This document shows, piece after piece, positions 15,988 to 24,955 of a stretch of DNA of 64,000 nucleotides. The stretch is from Bacillota bacterium (GTDB taxonomy: Bacteria; Bacillota; Clostridia; Monoglobales; Firm-18), in assembly GCA_023228885.1 (NCBI GenBank), contig JALOAJ010000003.1, positions 61,677 to 125,676 of the forward strand, in the 5' to 3' direction. The notes beneath the pieces are model-generated. The model saw only the letters and a program-made list of their open reading frames with translations. It was not told the DNA's origin and made no database searches. Every line of letters starts with the position of its first letter. Within the stretch, counting starts at the first letter, position 1. The position numbers and the translations under genes were made by a program.

Positions 15988-17541
15988 ATGAAAAGGTATT
16001 TAGCGGGAACTTTTATTTTCGCCGTAGCCGTGTCCGTGTTGGCAGGATGCGTCAAAACGCCGACAGCATCAAATCAGGACGAACGCTATACCATCTCGTG
16101 GACTGCGTGGCAGGCGTCTCCAATTGAAAGCGATGCGCGAATTAAAAAAATGATTGAAGATAAGCTGAATGTCAACATTGATATTTGGAATATTGAGCCC
16201 ACAAGGTTTGAGGAACTTTTGAACTTAAGGCTTGCCAGCGGAGAGGTTCCCGATGTTATACGAATACCGCAGGGATACGCAGGGCTTAATAATATTGTGG
16301 CGCAAGGGCTCGCGGCCAAATTGGACGAGGACATGATTAAAAAACATGCGCCGAATTTGTATCAGGAATATATGGAATGTGACAATAATTTCTTTAAAAA
16401 ATATGGGCTTATAGATGGCGACTTGTATGGTATCCCCTTGTTGCAATGGATACGCGGAAAGTACCACCAGGCGGTGGTTTATCGGGGTGATTGGATGAAA
16501 AAGCTGGGCTTTGACAAAACCCCCGAAACATTGCAGGAGTTTGAGGAGGTCATGTATGCTTTTGCCAAGGGTGACCCGGATGGCAATGGTAAGAATGATA
16601 CTTATGGTTTGTCAAACATAGGTATGGATGTTGTATATGGGGCATTTGGATATCTCCCCGGAAGCAAGGACAGGGAAATAAAGTGGAAAAACAAAGATGG
16701 GCAGTTGGTGTATAACGCAATACAGCCGGAAATGAAGGATGCCCTGCGAGTTCTTGCAAAATGGTATGCAGACGGCGTTATAGACCCCGAATTTGTTACC
16801 GGTGAAAAGGTGGGTGCGCAGATGGCTGTTTCGTTTATCAATGGTCGTATCGGATTTACCTGCGAGGGACGCTGGTTTGACTGGGTTCCGGAACTTCCCG
16901 GAAGAAAGGAAGTTGCAAAGCTTAGAACAGGCTTGGAAAAGATAGATAAAAATGCTGCTGATTCCTTGATGTTTGGTGTTCCTCCCGTCGGCCCTGCCGG
17001 GAAAAGCGGTGCGCTCCAAGAAAAGTTGGTTACCGATGTTATGTACGCATTCAGCGTGGATTTAAAAGCGGACGCAAAAAAAATGGAAAAGGTGTTTTCT
17101 GTAATAGACAAAATTTGTTTCGAGTCGTATGAGGGCGCCCTTGAAGCTTGGTTCGGCGAAAAAGGTGTTGACTGGGATTACGACGAACTTGGCATCGGCG
17201 ACAGCCTTGATGATAAGTGGACCCCTGCCAACGCCTCTAAATTAGGCGGGCATACTCAACTTGTAATTTTCAAGTCCAATAAGTGGAAGGAACCTCCCGC
17301 CGTTATGGAATGGCTAAAAAAATATAAATGGGATGAAAACGGTATTACCGATGACCTTTATATGTATCTCCCCTCCTCTCCGAAATATAAGGTTGATTTA
17401 CAAAAGTTAGAGGATGATGCTTATATATCCATTATAACGGGCAAAAAGCCGATAGATTATTTTGATACCTTTGTAAGCCAATGGCGTAAAGAAGGCGGAG
17501 ACATCCTAACCCAAGAAGCAAACAGAGGGGGGAATAATTAA
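15988..17541 (+). CDS. Oligosaccharide-binding lipoprotein of an ABC importer
   Basis: A 517-residue family 1-type extracellular solute-binding protein, anchored by lipobox LAGC (Cys21). It captures oligosaccharides outside the membrane and passes them to the two permeases encoded just upstream. Visible features are ISWTAWQASPIESDARIKKMIEDKLNV-type opening residues and the DPDGNGKNDTYG calcium-loop-like motif common in LplA/YtcQ proteins. AAAGGAAG lies upstream of the ATG. The next gene, a sulfatase, begins 3 bases after the stop, which links transport with desulfation. Confidence 0.9.
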   Translation: MKRYLAGTFIFAVAVSVLAGCVKTPTASNQDERYTISWTAWQASPIESDARIKKMIEDKLNVNIDIWNIEPTRFEELLNLRLASGEVPDVIRIPQGYAGLNNIVAQGLAAKLDEDMIKKHAPNLYQEYMECDNNFFKKYGLIDGDLYGIPLLQWIRGKYHQAVVYRGDWMKKLGFDKTPETLQEFEEVMYAFAKGDPDGNGKNDTYGLSNIGMDVVYGAFGYLPGSKDREIKWKNKDGQLVYNAIQPEMKDALRVLAKWYADGVIDPEFVTGEKVGAQMAVSFINGRIGFTCEGRWFDWVPELPGRKEVAKLRTGLEKIDKNAADSLMFGVPPVGPAGKSGALQEKLVTDVMYAFSVDLKADAKKMEKVFSVIDKICFESYEGALEAWFGEKGVDWDYDELGIGDSLDDKWTPANASKLGGHTQLVIFKSNKWKEPPAVMEWLKKYKWDENGITDDLYMYLPSSPKYKVDLQKLEDDAYISIITGKKPIDYFDTFVSQWRKEGGDILTQEANRGGNN

Positions 17542-17544
17542 AAA

Positions 17545-18858
17545 ATGACACGACCCAATATCATATTTTTTTTCTCAGACCAACAGCGTTGGGACACCTT
17601 GGGGTGTTATGGTCAAAAAATGCCTGTAACACCGAACTTAGATAAAATTGCAGAAGGGGGAACAAGGTTTGAATACGCTTTCACTTGTCAGCCGGTTTGC
17701 GGTCCGGCAAGGGCATGCATTCAAACGGGGTTATTCGCAACCGAAACAGGGTGTTACCGTAATGGGATTGCCCTTAGCCCGACTGCCAATACCATAGCGA
17801 AGCGGCTTAACAGCGCTGGGTATGAAACCGCCTATGTGGGCAAATGGCATTTGGCAAGCACAAAGCGTGTGACAAATTATCGTGAAATAGCCATACCCGA
17901 AGAGCTTAGAGGCGGATATAAGGATTATTGGATGGCAGCGGATTTATTAGAGTTCACCTCTGATTCCCAAGGCGGCTATGTGTTTGATATAGACGGCCGC
18001 AAGGTGGAATTTGGCGGTTACCGTGCCGACCGTATTACCGATTTTGCCCTTGATTATATCAGAAACCAAGATGGAGAAAAACCCTTTTTCCTATTTCTGT
18101 CTCACATTGAACCTCATCATCAAAACAATGCCGGGCATTATCAGGGGCCGGAGGGTTCTCGAGAGCGGTGGGGCGGTTTTGATGTACCGTTGGATTTGGT
18201 TGGCACTCAAGGGGATTGGCGTGAGGAGTTTGCAGACTATTTGGGGTGTTGCAACAGCCTGGATGAAAATGTGGGCAGAGTAATATCCTTGCTTGAAGAA
18301 AAAGGCATTTTGGACAATACCATTTTTATTTACACATCGGATCATGGCTCTCACTTCAAAACAAGAAACGGTGAATACAAACGCTCTTGCCATGAAAGCA
18401 GTATACGCATACCCATGATTATAACGGGCGGCGAGTTTACCGGAAAAGGCGTTCAAAGCAATTTTGCAAGCCTTATTGATATTCCCAAAACTATTTTACG
18501 ATGCGCCGGTATAGAGGCGGACGATATGCAGGGCAGACCTCTGCATGAGGCTCTTGACAACGCAGAGGATTGGGAAAACGAGGCTTTTATACAAATAAGT
18601 GAAAGCCAGACCGGGCGTGCAATTCGGACGGCAGACTGGAAATATGCCGTTTCGGATAAAAGACCCGGTTACGATGATTCGGGAGATAGCGATGTGTATA
18701 CGGAGGAATGTTTGTTTGACCTTAACAATGACTATGCAGAGAAAAATAATCTTGTATTTTTGCCTGAATACCGCGAAATAAAAGAAATGCTCCGGCACAA
18801 GCTATTGGGCAAAATGGCGTTGGCAAGAGAGAACCCGTGTAAAATATTAGAAACATAA
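17545..18858 (+). CDS. Cys-type sulfatase, cytoplasmic
   Basis: A 437-residue alkaline-phosphatase-superfamily sulfatase that removes sulfate esters from sugars. The formylglycine motif is C52-G-P-A-R with T61-G after it, so Cys52 is the residue to be converted. Metal and substrate residues are visible in FFFSDQQRWD, YVGKWHL, SHIEPHH and YTSDHGSHF. No signal peptide is present, so it should act on imported oligosaccharides. A Cys-type enzyme in an anaerobe needs an anaerobic (radical-SAM) maturase, which is not in this window. Its gene follows the binding protein by 3 bases. The substrate position (2-O, 4-O, 6-O) cannot be read from sequence. Confidence 0.92.
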   Translation: MTRPNIIFFFSDQQRWDTLGCYGQKMPVTPNLDKIAEGGTRFEYAFTCQPVCGPARACIQTGLFATETGCYRNGIALSPTANTIAKRLNSAGYETAYVGKWHLASTKRVTNYREIAIPEELRGGYKDYWMAADLLEFTSDSQGGYVFDIDGRKVEFGGYRADRITDFALDYIRNQDGEKPFFLFLSHIEPHHQNNAGHYQGPEGSRERWGGFDVPLDLVGTQGDWREEFADYLGCCNSLDENVGRVISLLEEKGILDNTIFIYTSDHGSHFKTRNGEYKRSCHESSIRIPMIITGGEFTGKGVQSNFASLIDIPKTILRCAGIEADDMQGRPLHEALDNAEDWENEAFIQISESQTGRAIRTADWKYAVSDKRPGYDDSGDSDVYTEECLFDLNNDYAEKNNLVFLPEYREIKEMLRHKLLGKMALARENPCKILET

Positions 18859-18872
18859 GGAGGAGATACGAT

Positions 18873-21800
18873 ATGAGGATAAAAAAAAGCATCGCTTTAG
18901 TTGTTTTGACAGCTATGGCTCTTTCTATGCTATCGACAGGTGTTTCGGGTGCAATCACTACCACCGACCCCGCAGACACATCCTTGATATTCAAAGATGA
19001 TTTCAAAGGCGGAGACGGCATTAAATATAGCATTGAAACCGCAAACTCTGCCTTGCCTGTCCCCTCGGGAGGGGTTAGCAACATTTACTCTTTTATTGGT
19101 CCTCTTATGATGAATAAGGATGGAGCCCCTGCTCCCGCAAGCTATACATATAAAGGCTCCGGCATCAATGTTGTGGGTACGAGCAATCAAGGCAACGGAA
19201 CTCATGTTTATAATGCAATGATTTTGAACAAGGAATATATGAAAGGGAAGCCCTCCGGCTATGTTACCGAAACAAGGTTTAAATTTAATGCGGGCGGCGG
19301 AACCGCCCCTCAAAAGAAGATAAATATTTTTGGGAGATTCGGCGAGGATTATAAAGAATCGTATTATATTCAAATTCCTTTTAGCGCAACCGGCGCCGCA
19401 TCGAGCGAATTGGCTTTGTACAGCATAGGCAAGGCGGATAGCGCCGCCGTTCCTTATATAGTGTCGTCTGATACTTCTACTAATTTGCTGTCCAATAAGG
19501 TGTATTTAGCAAAGCTGGCTGTTGCGGATGTTGGGAATGATAGCGTGGCAATATCATTTGACCTGTATCTTGACAGCGCACCCGACAAATCAATAGGGCA
19601 TCTTGAACATACATTCAGCGGGGATATATTAACGGCGGCGGGTGCCGCCTATGGTCCCGGTTTCGGCATAGCTAACGGAAATGTGTCTGTTGATTTTCTT
19701 TCGTTTGCTGTAAAATCAATTAACCCATCAGATGCGATAAAAGCAACTTCGTCGGATTTTCCTCCGACAAACTTCTCCGTTTCAACCACCGCTCCCGCTC
19801 CCGCTGATACGGTCAAACCACAGGAACCAACAGCCCCACAGCCTCCGATAGGTGAGAAACCCATTGTGACGCCTTTAGCGCCTGAAACAATTTCGGTGCG
19901 ACTGGATGGGGAGACTCTCAGCTTTGACCAGCCCCCCATTATACTCAACGGACGGACATTGGTTCCCATGAGAGCGATATTTGAAAAGCTTGGCGCAGCG
20001 ATAGAGTGGAACGAGGATACACAAAGCGTAACTGCGAAATCGGACAGCAAAACAATAGTGTTGACAATAGACAGCAGTATTGCCGCCATTGATGGGGAGG
20101 ATGTGGTTTTGGATCAGCCCCCCGTTATACTCAACGAACGGACATTGGTTCCGGTAAGGTTTGTCGGCGAATCGCTAAACTGTAATGTGGACTGGAACGA
20201 AGCGGATCTTACCGTTATTATAACGAGCAGAAATAATCAAAAAAAAGCGGAGTTATTTGACGAGAAACTAAGGCAGGCATCCGGCGTTTACAATTGGGGG
20301 CTTGATATAAAGGGTATTTCAAAAGAAACGCATCCCGAGCTTAAGGGCTATTCAATTGTTGTCAGATGGAACAAGCTTGAGCCCTCTCAGGGCGCATATG
20401 AGTTTGAAGAACGCATCGGTAAATATCTAAAGGAGGCCGCCGAAACAGGCATATACGCTACGCTTAAGGTGTGGGTAGGTCCCGACATTCCCGAATGGGC
20501 TTATGATTACGGCGTGCCAAGGGTTGAGACGGAGGCCAGTATTACGCCTTTGGGAACATCCCGAAATTCAATCTTTCCCTATTACTTCTCATCTGAATAT
20601 AAGGAGCTGTTTTTTAAGCTAATTGATGAAATGGGAGCTTATGTAAGCAGTTTGGCTCCGGAGGTAAGAGAAAGGTTGTTGTTCGTTCAAAGTGCGGAGG
20701 GTTCCACGGGTGACGGGCAGTGCTACAAGAGCGCTCCGATTGACCCGCAGTATGACATATCGAAGGAAGAATGGAACAAATTCAGGCAGGAGGTATGGGC
20801 GTATTACAAAAAGTCGTTTCCGGGTGTTGCCATACTGGTTAACGGAGATGCCAACAGCGACGAGGGAAATCAATGGCTTATTGATAATATGGATGTTTTT
20901 GCGCTTAAGCAGGGTATGTACAGTCATGGCTATTTAGTGAGCGAGAGCATCCCGCTAAAGGAAAAATGGGATGGTTGGTACGCCAAAGCGGAAAACGCGG
21001 GCAAGCCTTTTCTTTCAAGGGGTGAGTCGGACGGTGAAATCACGACATATGCATGGGCAAGCGAAAATGTGCCGCAGGCGCTTTACTGGAGCGGGATTTA
21101 CGGTCTGCATAATCGGCTGGATGTTTGGAACATTCAGCGGCAGGTTTTTTTGGAATATCCCGATGCCTACGCGTATACCTTCTTTAATAAATATACGGGA
21201 TTTCACAGGGCATCCGCTGCAAGCGGCGCATTTTGCGCCCTCGCAGATAGACTTGATGCGGCGGATTTTGAACGGTTTCCTGCCGAAATCTTTGGCGGGG
21301 AGCCGGGCGTTAAAAACGATCAGACCCGTTATATAAGAATTGCCAAAGCATTTGAGGAATACGGTGCAAAACAGGAGGACCCTGCAACGGCAATAGGCGG
21401 TAGAATGCTCAATAGGCGTGCGCAAGGCGTGAACGATGTTGGTTGGGATATATTGTCGGAAAATTATTATCGGTATTTGGAGCAAATCAACCCCGGCGAG
21501 GGTGATGTGGGTGTATGGAATGTCGACGACTCGATTTATGGTCGTTTCGGTCGCTCGTTTGAAAACAGCAGCGGAAAAACCTTTATGAAGTTTAAGCTTG
21601 ATAGCGGGTTTTTTGCCGACAACACTTCTGCTCAAAAGGTAAGGCTAACAGTTACATGGCTTGATAGGGGCACAGGAGCGTGGGCGCTTGAGTATGCGGG
21701 GCAAAACGGAGTATCTGAAGCCTTTACTATGGCGAATACTGACAGCGGTGAATGGAAAACTGAGGAGGTTTCGTTGACAGACGCTATGTTTAACGGTCAG

Positions 21801-21881
21801 CTTGACGGCGGTGACTTACTTTTGAAATATATTTCGGGAGATGACACCATTTTCCACATGGTTGAGGTTATAAGGATGTGA
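18873..21881 (+). CDS. Large secreted putative glycoside hydrolase (paralogue 1)
   Basis: A 1002-residue exported protein; AGGAGGAG precedes the ATG. Domains: signal peptide to about 27; the shared module at about 35-285 (SLIFKDDF, GTHVYN, VTETRFKF, QKKINIF, YGPGFGIAN); a Pro-rich linker; two copper-amine-oxidase-N-like repeats at about 340-455 (ILNGRTLVPMRAIFE, ILNERTLVPVRFVGE), here probably wall or sugar binding; then a TIM-barrel-like region at about 465-850. The WNKLEPSQGAYEFEERIGKYL segment resembles clan GH-A entries. Candidate acid/base is E609 in QSAEGSTGDG and nucleophile E718 in SRGESDG. The last ~130 residues are a beta-sandwich (WLDRGTG, NTDSGEW). I cannot assign a CAZy family; glycosidase activity is inference. 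Confidence 0.7.
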   Translation: MRIKKSIALVVLTAMALSMLSTGVSGAITTTDPADTSLIFKDDFKGGDGIKYSIETANSALPVPSGGVSNIYSFIGPLMMNKDGAPAPASYTYKGSGINVVGTSNQGNGTHVYNAMILNKEYMKGKPSGYVTETRFKFNAGGGTAPQKKINIFGRFGEDYKESYYIQIPFSATGAASSELALYSIGKADSAAVPYIVSSDTSTNLLSNKVYLAKLAVADVGNDSVAISFDLYLDSAPDKSIGHLEHTFSGDILTAAGAAYGPGFGIANGNVSVDFLSFAVKSINPSDAIKATSSDFPPTNFSVSTTAPAPADTVKPQEPTAPQPPIGEKPIVTPLAPETISVRLDGETLSFDQPPIILNGRTLVPMRAIFEKLGAAIEWNEDTQSVTAKSDSKTIVLTIDSSIAAIDGEDVVLDQPPVILNERTLVPVRFVGESLNCNVDWNEADLTVIITSRNNQKKAELFDEKLRQASGVYNWGLDIKGISKETHPELKGYSIVVRWNKLEPSQGAYEFEERIGKYLKEAAETGIYATLKVWVGPDIPEWAYDYGVPRVETEASITPLGTSRNSIFPYYFSSEYKELFFKLIDEMGAYVSSLAPEVRERLLFVQSAEGSTGDGQCYKSAPIDPQYDISKEEWNKFRQEVWAYYKKSFPGVAILVNGDANSDEGNQWLIDNMDVFALKQGMYSHGYLVSESIPLKEKWDGWYAKAENAGKPFLSRGESDGEITTYAWASENVPQALYWSGIYGLHNRLDVWNIQRQVFLEYPDAYAYTFFNKYTGFHRASAASGAFCALADRLDAADFERFPAEIFGGEPGVKNDQTRYIRIAKAFEEYGAKQEDPATAIGGRMLNRRAQGVNDVGWDILSENYYRYLEQINPGEGDVGVWNVDDSIYGRFGRSFENSSGKTFMKFKLDSGFFADNTSAQKVRLTVTWLDRGTGAWALEYAGQNGVSEAFTMANTDSGEWKTEEVSLTDAMFNGQLDGGDLLLKYISGDDTIFHMVEVIRM

Positions 21882-21885
21882 AATT

Positions 21886-24800
21886 ATGTTAAAAAGAGTA
21901 AAATTGCGGTGGCTGTGCCTGTTCTTGGTCTGTTGCATACTTTGCCAACTGGTTTTAATGCAGGAGGTTACATCGGCAATCATAACTGTTGAGGCGGATG
22001 ACCCTTCGCTGATTTTCAGCGATGATTTTATTGGCAACGAGCCTCAAAGCGGAACCACCGCCAAGGCAGGTGAGGCGGTACCTGTTAATTCAGGAGGGGC
22101 GGATGTGTATTTTCTCACCGGCCCCGCCACAGTCAATAACCCTGCCGAGTTTTATTACAATTCGGATGGAGTTCTTTCGTTATCCTCCGCTGCATCCAAT
22201 ACCAAAACAAATATTTATAACTCCGTCGGTTTAAATAAGACATATATGGAGGGGAAATCATCGGCTTTTGTTACTGAAACGGAATTTAAGTTCGGAACCG
22301 AAAATATTGCCCAAGCACAAAAAAACATCAACATATATGCACGATTCGGCGCGGAGTATAATTCTTCTTATTATTTTAGGATGGGGGTTTTAGGTGATTT
22401 AAGTTTGTACGACATTAGGCAGGGAGAGCCTGTTGACGCAGCGCCTGTTGCAACCTGTGCAGATACAACCGCACTCACAGGGGGCAAAACATATACCGCT
22501 AAAATGGTTTTGTTAGACAGACCGGATGGAAGGGTATATGCGGCATTGCATTTGTATGATAAGGCTTTTCCGGATGAAAGAATAAAATTTCTTGAACACA
22601 CATTTCCCGCTGAGGGTAAATTGGTGTCGGACACTTCTGTTTACGGTCCGGGATTTGGGATAACAAATAGCAAATCAACCCGTGAATTTTATTCCTTCAA
22701 AATAAAAGACCTTCTAAGCGTAAGGATAAAAGGCGAACCCCTTCCCGGTTTTAAGGGTGATATATACGAATACAAATACCCGGTGCGGGATATTGTGGCG
22801 GCTGATATTACTGTAGTCGGGAACATTCCGGAAGCGGCAACCCCTGTGGTAGCTTTAGATAAAGTAAACGAAATCGCAACGGTATCGTATGCGGGGCTGA
22901 CTTATACTATCGAGGTTAACGAGAAACCAGCTTGGGGAAAGGTTTTGATAGACAGCCTTTCCATGTCTGTCAACGGTATTGACACAACTGTAATTCAAGA
23001 AGGCGATTTTGAGGTTACCGCAAGCATAAGCAACTCCACGCGAACGGATATTGAAAAGCCGGTAGCAATTATGGCGGTATATAATAAGGATAACCGTTTA
23101 GTTGCCTGCGGGTATGAGGAGTTAACTTGCGTCCTGCCCGCAAGGTCAGACGGTAATAACATTACGCTTAGCAGTGTTATGCCCGATGTTGACTACAGCG
23201 GGGCATTGCTCAAATTTTTTCTTTGGGAGGATTTCAACAATTTAGTACCATTGGCATTGGCGGAATATACTCAAGAGGATGAACCGGTCAATCCTTTTGA
23301 CGATCGGCTGCGGGCGGCAGCGGGAGTTTATAATTGGGGACTTAATTTGGAAAGCAACAGTATAAGCAAGACGAACTATCCTGTTCTTCAAGGATATTCT
23401 ATCGTCATTAGGTGGAGTAACCTTGAACCAAGCTCGGGAAGCTATGAATTTGAGAAGCGCATCGGAAAATATTTGATGGCAGCTGCCGCGGAGGGAATCT
23501 ATGTAACTTTGAAAATATGGGTTGGTCCCGATGCTCCCAATTGGATATATGCGCCGCCGTATAATGTGCCTTTAGTGCAAACCGAGGACAAATTAAATCC
23601 TTTAGGCGGTGCGGCTAATACCCGATATCCTTATTATGTCTCGGATAAATATAAGGAGGTTTTTTACAGGCTGATTGATGAGTTGGGGAGTTATTTTTAT
23701 AGCCTGCCGCCCGAGACGCGCGATCGCTTGCTTTTTATACAAAGCGCAGAAGGCTCAACCGGCGATGGGCAGTGCTATAAGAGCGCCCCCCTTGATGAAC
23801 AGTATTATATTTCGGATGAGGTGTGGGGCAATTTTAGGAAGGATGTATGGGCTCGTTACAAAAAAAACTTTCCCGATGTTCCGATACTTGTCAACGGTGA
23901 TGCAAACAGCTATGAACAAAACCAATGGATTATAGACAATCTGGATGTCTTTGCAGTTAAGCAGGGGATGTTTAGCCACGGCTATGTTGTGAGCGAGAGC
24001 AATTTTCGCCTTGACAAGTGGAAAGGCTGGTATATGGATGCGGCACAGGAGGGTGTTCCGTTTATCTCCAGAGGCGAAATGGATGGGGAATTGTTCACAT
24101 ATGGATGGTCAAACAGGAATATACCGCAGAGCCTTTATTGGAGCGGAATTTTTGCGTTGCATAATATGCTTGACATTTGGAACATACCACATCAGGCGCT
24201 GATTGAATATCCCAATGCCTACGCCTACACCTTTTTCAACAGGTATGCGGGCTTTCACAGCGCCGCAAAGGCACAGGGCGCCTTTTGCGCACTTCATGAG
24301 GGTCTTAATGCTGCAGATTTTGAAATGTTTCCCGCCTCTGTTTTCGGAGGTGTTCCCGGGGACAGAACAAACCAGGCACGCTACATTGCTATCGCCCACG
24401 CCTTTAAAGGGTATGGCGCAAAAATGGAAGATGCCTCCGCAGCGGCAGGCGGCGGTATGGCGAATAGAAAGGCTAAGGGTGTCAATGATGCAGGATGGGA
24501 TATTATTTCAACAAACTATTATCGTTATTTAGAACAAATTGCCCCCGGAACCGGAGATGTTGGCGTTTGGAATGTTGACGAAACCATATATGGGCGTTTT
24601 GGGCGTTCGTTTGAAAGCGGCAAGGGCAAAACTTTTATGAAGTTTAAGCTTGATGATGAATTTTTCAGGGACAACAAAAAACCACAAAATGTCAAGATGT
24701 CGGTTACATGGCTTGATAGGGGTACAGGCTCATGGTCGCTGGAATATGCGAGACTGAGCGGAACGGTCGAAGCCCTTTACATAACAAATACCGACAGCGG

Positions 24801-24933
24801 AGAGTGGCGGACGGCAGAGGTTACACTAATTGGCGCTGTATTTAACGGGGAATTGGACGGCGCCGACTTAATATTGCGGCATAAAATCGGCGAAGACACT
24901 ATATTCCACATGTTGGAACTAACCCGAATATAG
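21886..24933 (+). CDS. Large secreted putative glycoside hydrolase (paralogue 2)
   Basis: A 1015-residue exported protein that starts 4 bases after the previous stop, with only a weak ribosome binding site, so translation is probably coupled. Signal peptide to about 32; shared module about 40-277; cadherin-like domain about 283-345 (FKGDIYEYKYPV to YAGLTYTIEV); a beta-sandwich about 350-465 ending in LKFFLWEDFNNLVPLAL, common in clostridial surface enzymes; putative GH barrel about 470-870; C-terminal beta-sandwich. The catalytic and C-terminal parts are strongly similar to the preceding protein; E622 and E731 match its E609 and E718. It lacks the copper-amine-oxidase-N-like repeats, so linker modules were swapped. 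Confidence 0.7.
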   Translation: MLKRVKLRWLCLFLVCCILCQLVLMQEVTSAIITVEADDPSLIFSDDFIGNEPQSGTTAKAGEAVPVNSGGADVYFLTGPATVNNPAEFYYNSDGVLSLSSAASNTKTNIYNSVGLNKTYMEGKSSAFVTETEFKFGTENIAQAQKNINIYARFGAEYNSSYYFRMGVLGDLSLYDIRQGEPVDAAPVATCADTTALTGGKTYTAKMVLLDRPDGRVYAALHLYDKAFPDERIKFLEHTFPAEGKLVSDTSVYGPGFGITNSKSTREFYSFKIKDLLSVRIKGEPLPGFKGDIYEYKYPVRDIVAADITVVGNIPEAATPVVALDKVNEIATVSYAGLTYTIEVNEKPAWGKVLIDSLSMSVNGIDTTVIQEGDFEVTASISNSTRTDIEKPVAIMAVYNKDNRLVACGYEELTCVLPARSDGNNITLSSVMPDVDYSGALLKFFLWEDFNNLVPLALAEYTQEDEPVNPFDDRLRAAAGVYNWGLNLESNSISKTNYPVLQGYSIVIRWSNLEPSSGSYEFEKRIGKYLMAAAAEGIYVTLKIWVGPDAPNWIYAPPYNVPLVQTEDKLNPLGGAANTRYPYYVSDKYKEVFYRLIDELGSYFYSLPPETRDRLLFIQSAEGSTGDGQCYKSAPLDEQYYISDEVWGNFRKDVWARYKKNFPDVPILVNGDANSYEQNQWIIDNLDVFAVKQGMFSHGYVVSESNFRLDKWKGWYMDAAQEGVPFISRGEMDGELFTYGWSNRNIPQSLYWSGIFALHNMLDIWNIPHQALIEYPNAYAYTFFNRYAGFHSAAKAQGAFCALHEGLNAADFEMFPASVFGGVPGDRTNQARYIAIAHAFKGYGAKMEDASAAAGGGMANRKAKGVNDAGWDIISTNYYRYLEQIAPGTGDVGVWNVDETIYGRFGRSFESGKGKTFMKFKLDDEFFRDNKKPQNVKMSVTWLDRGTGSWSLEYARLSGTVEALYITNTDSGEWRTAEVTLIGAVFNGELDGADLILRHKIGEDTIFHMLELTRI

Positions 24934-24955
24934 AAAATTAAGAAGGAGGAAAAGT

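Noticed and set aside
16602..17111. 169-codon minus-strand frame inside the binding-protein gene
   Set aside because: Lies wholly antisense to a clear solute-binding protein and has no ribosome binding site.
19890..20230. Copper amine oxidase activity for the protein at 18873
   Set aside because: Only the N-terminal-type repeat is present (ILN-RTLVP...), which is common in clostridial surface proteins as a binding module; no catalytic domain is seen.
21015..21635. 206-codon minus-strand frame inside the putative glycosidase gene
   Set aside because: Antisense shadow; the plus-strand frame is conserved in the paralogue at 21886 and the minus-strand one is not.
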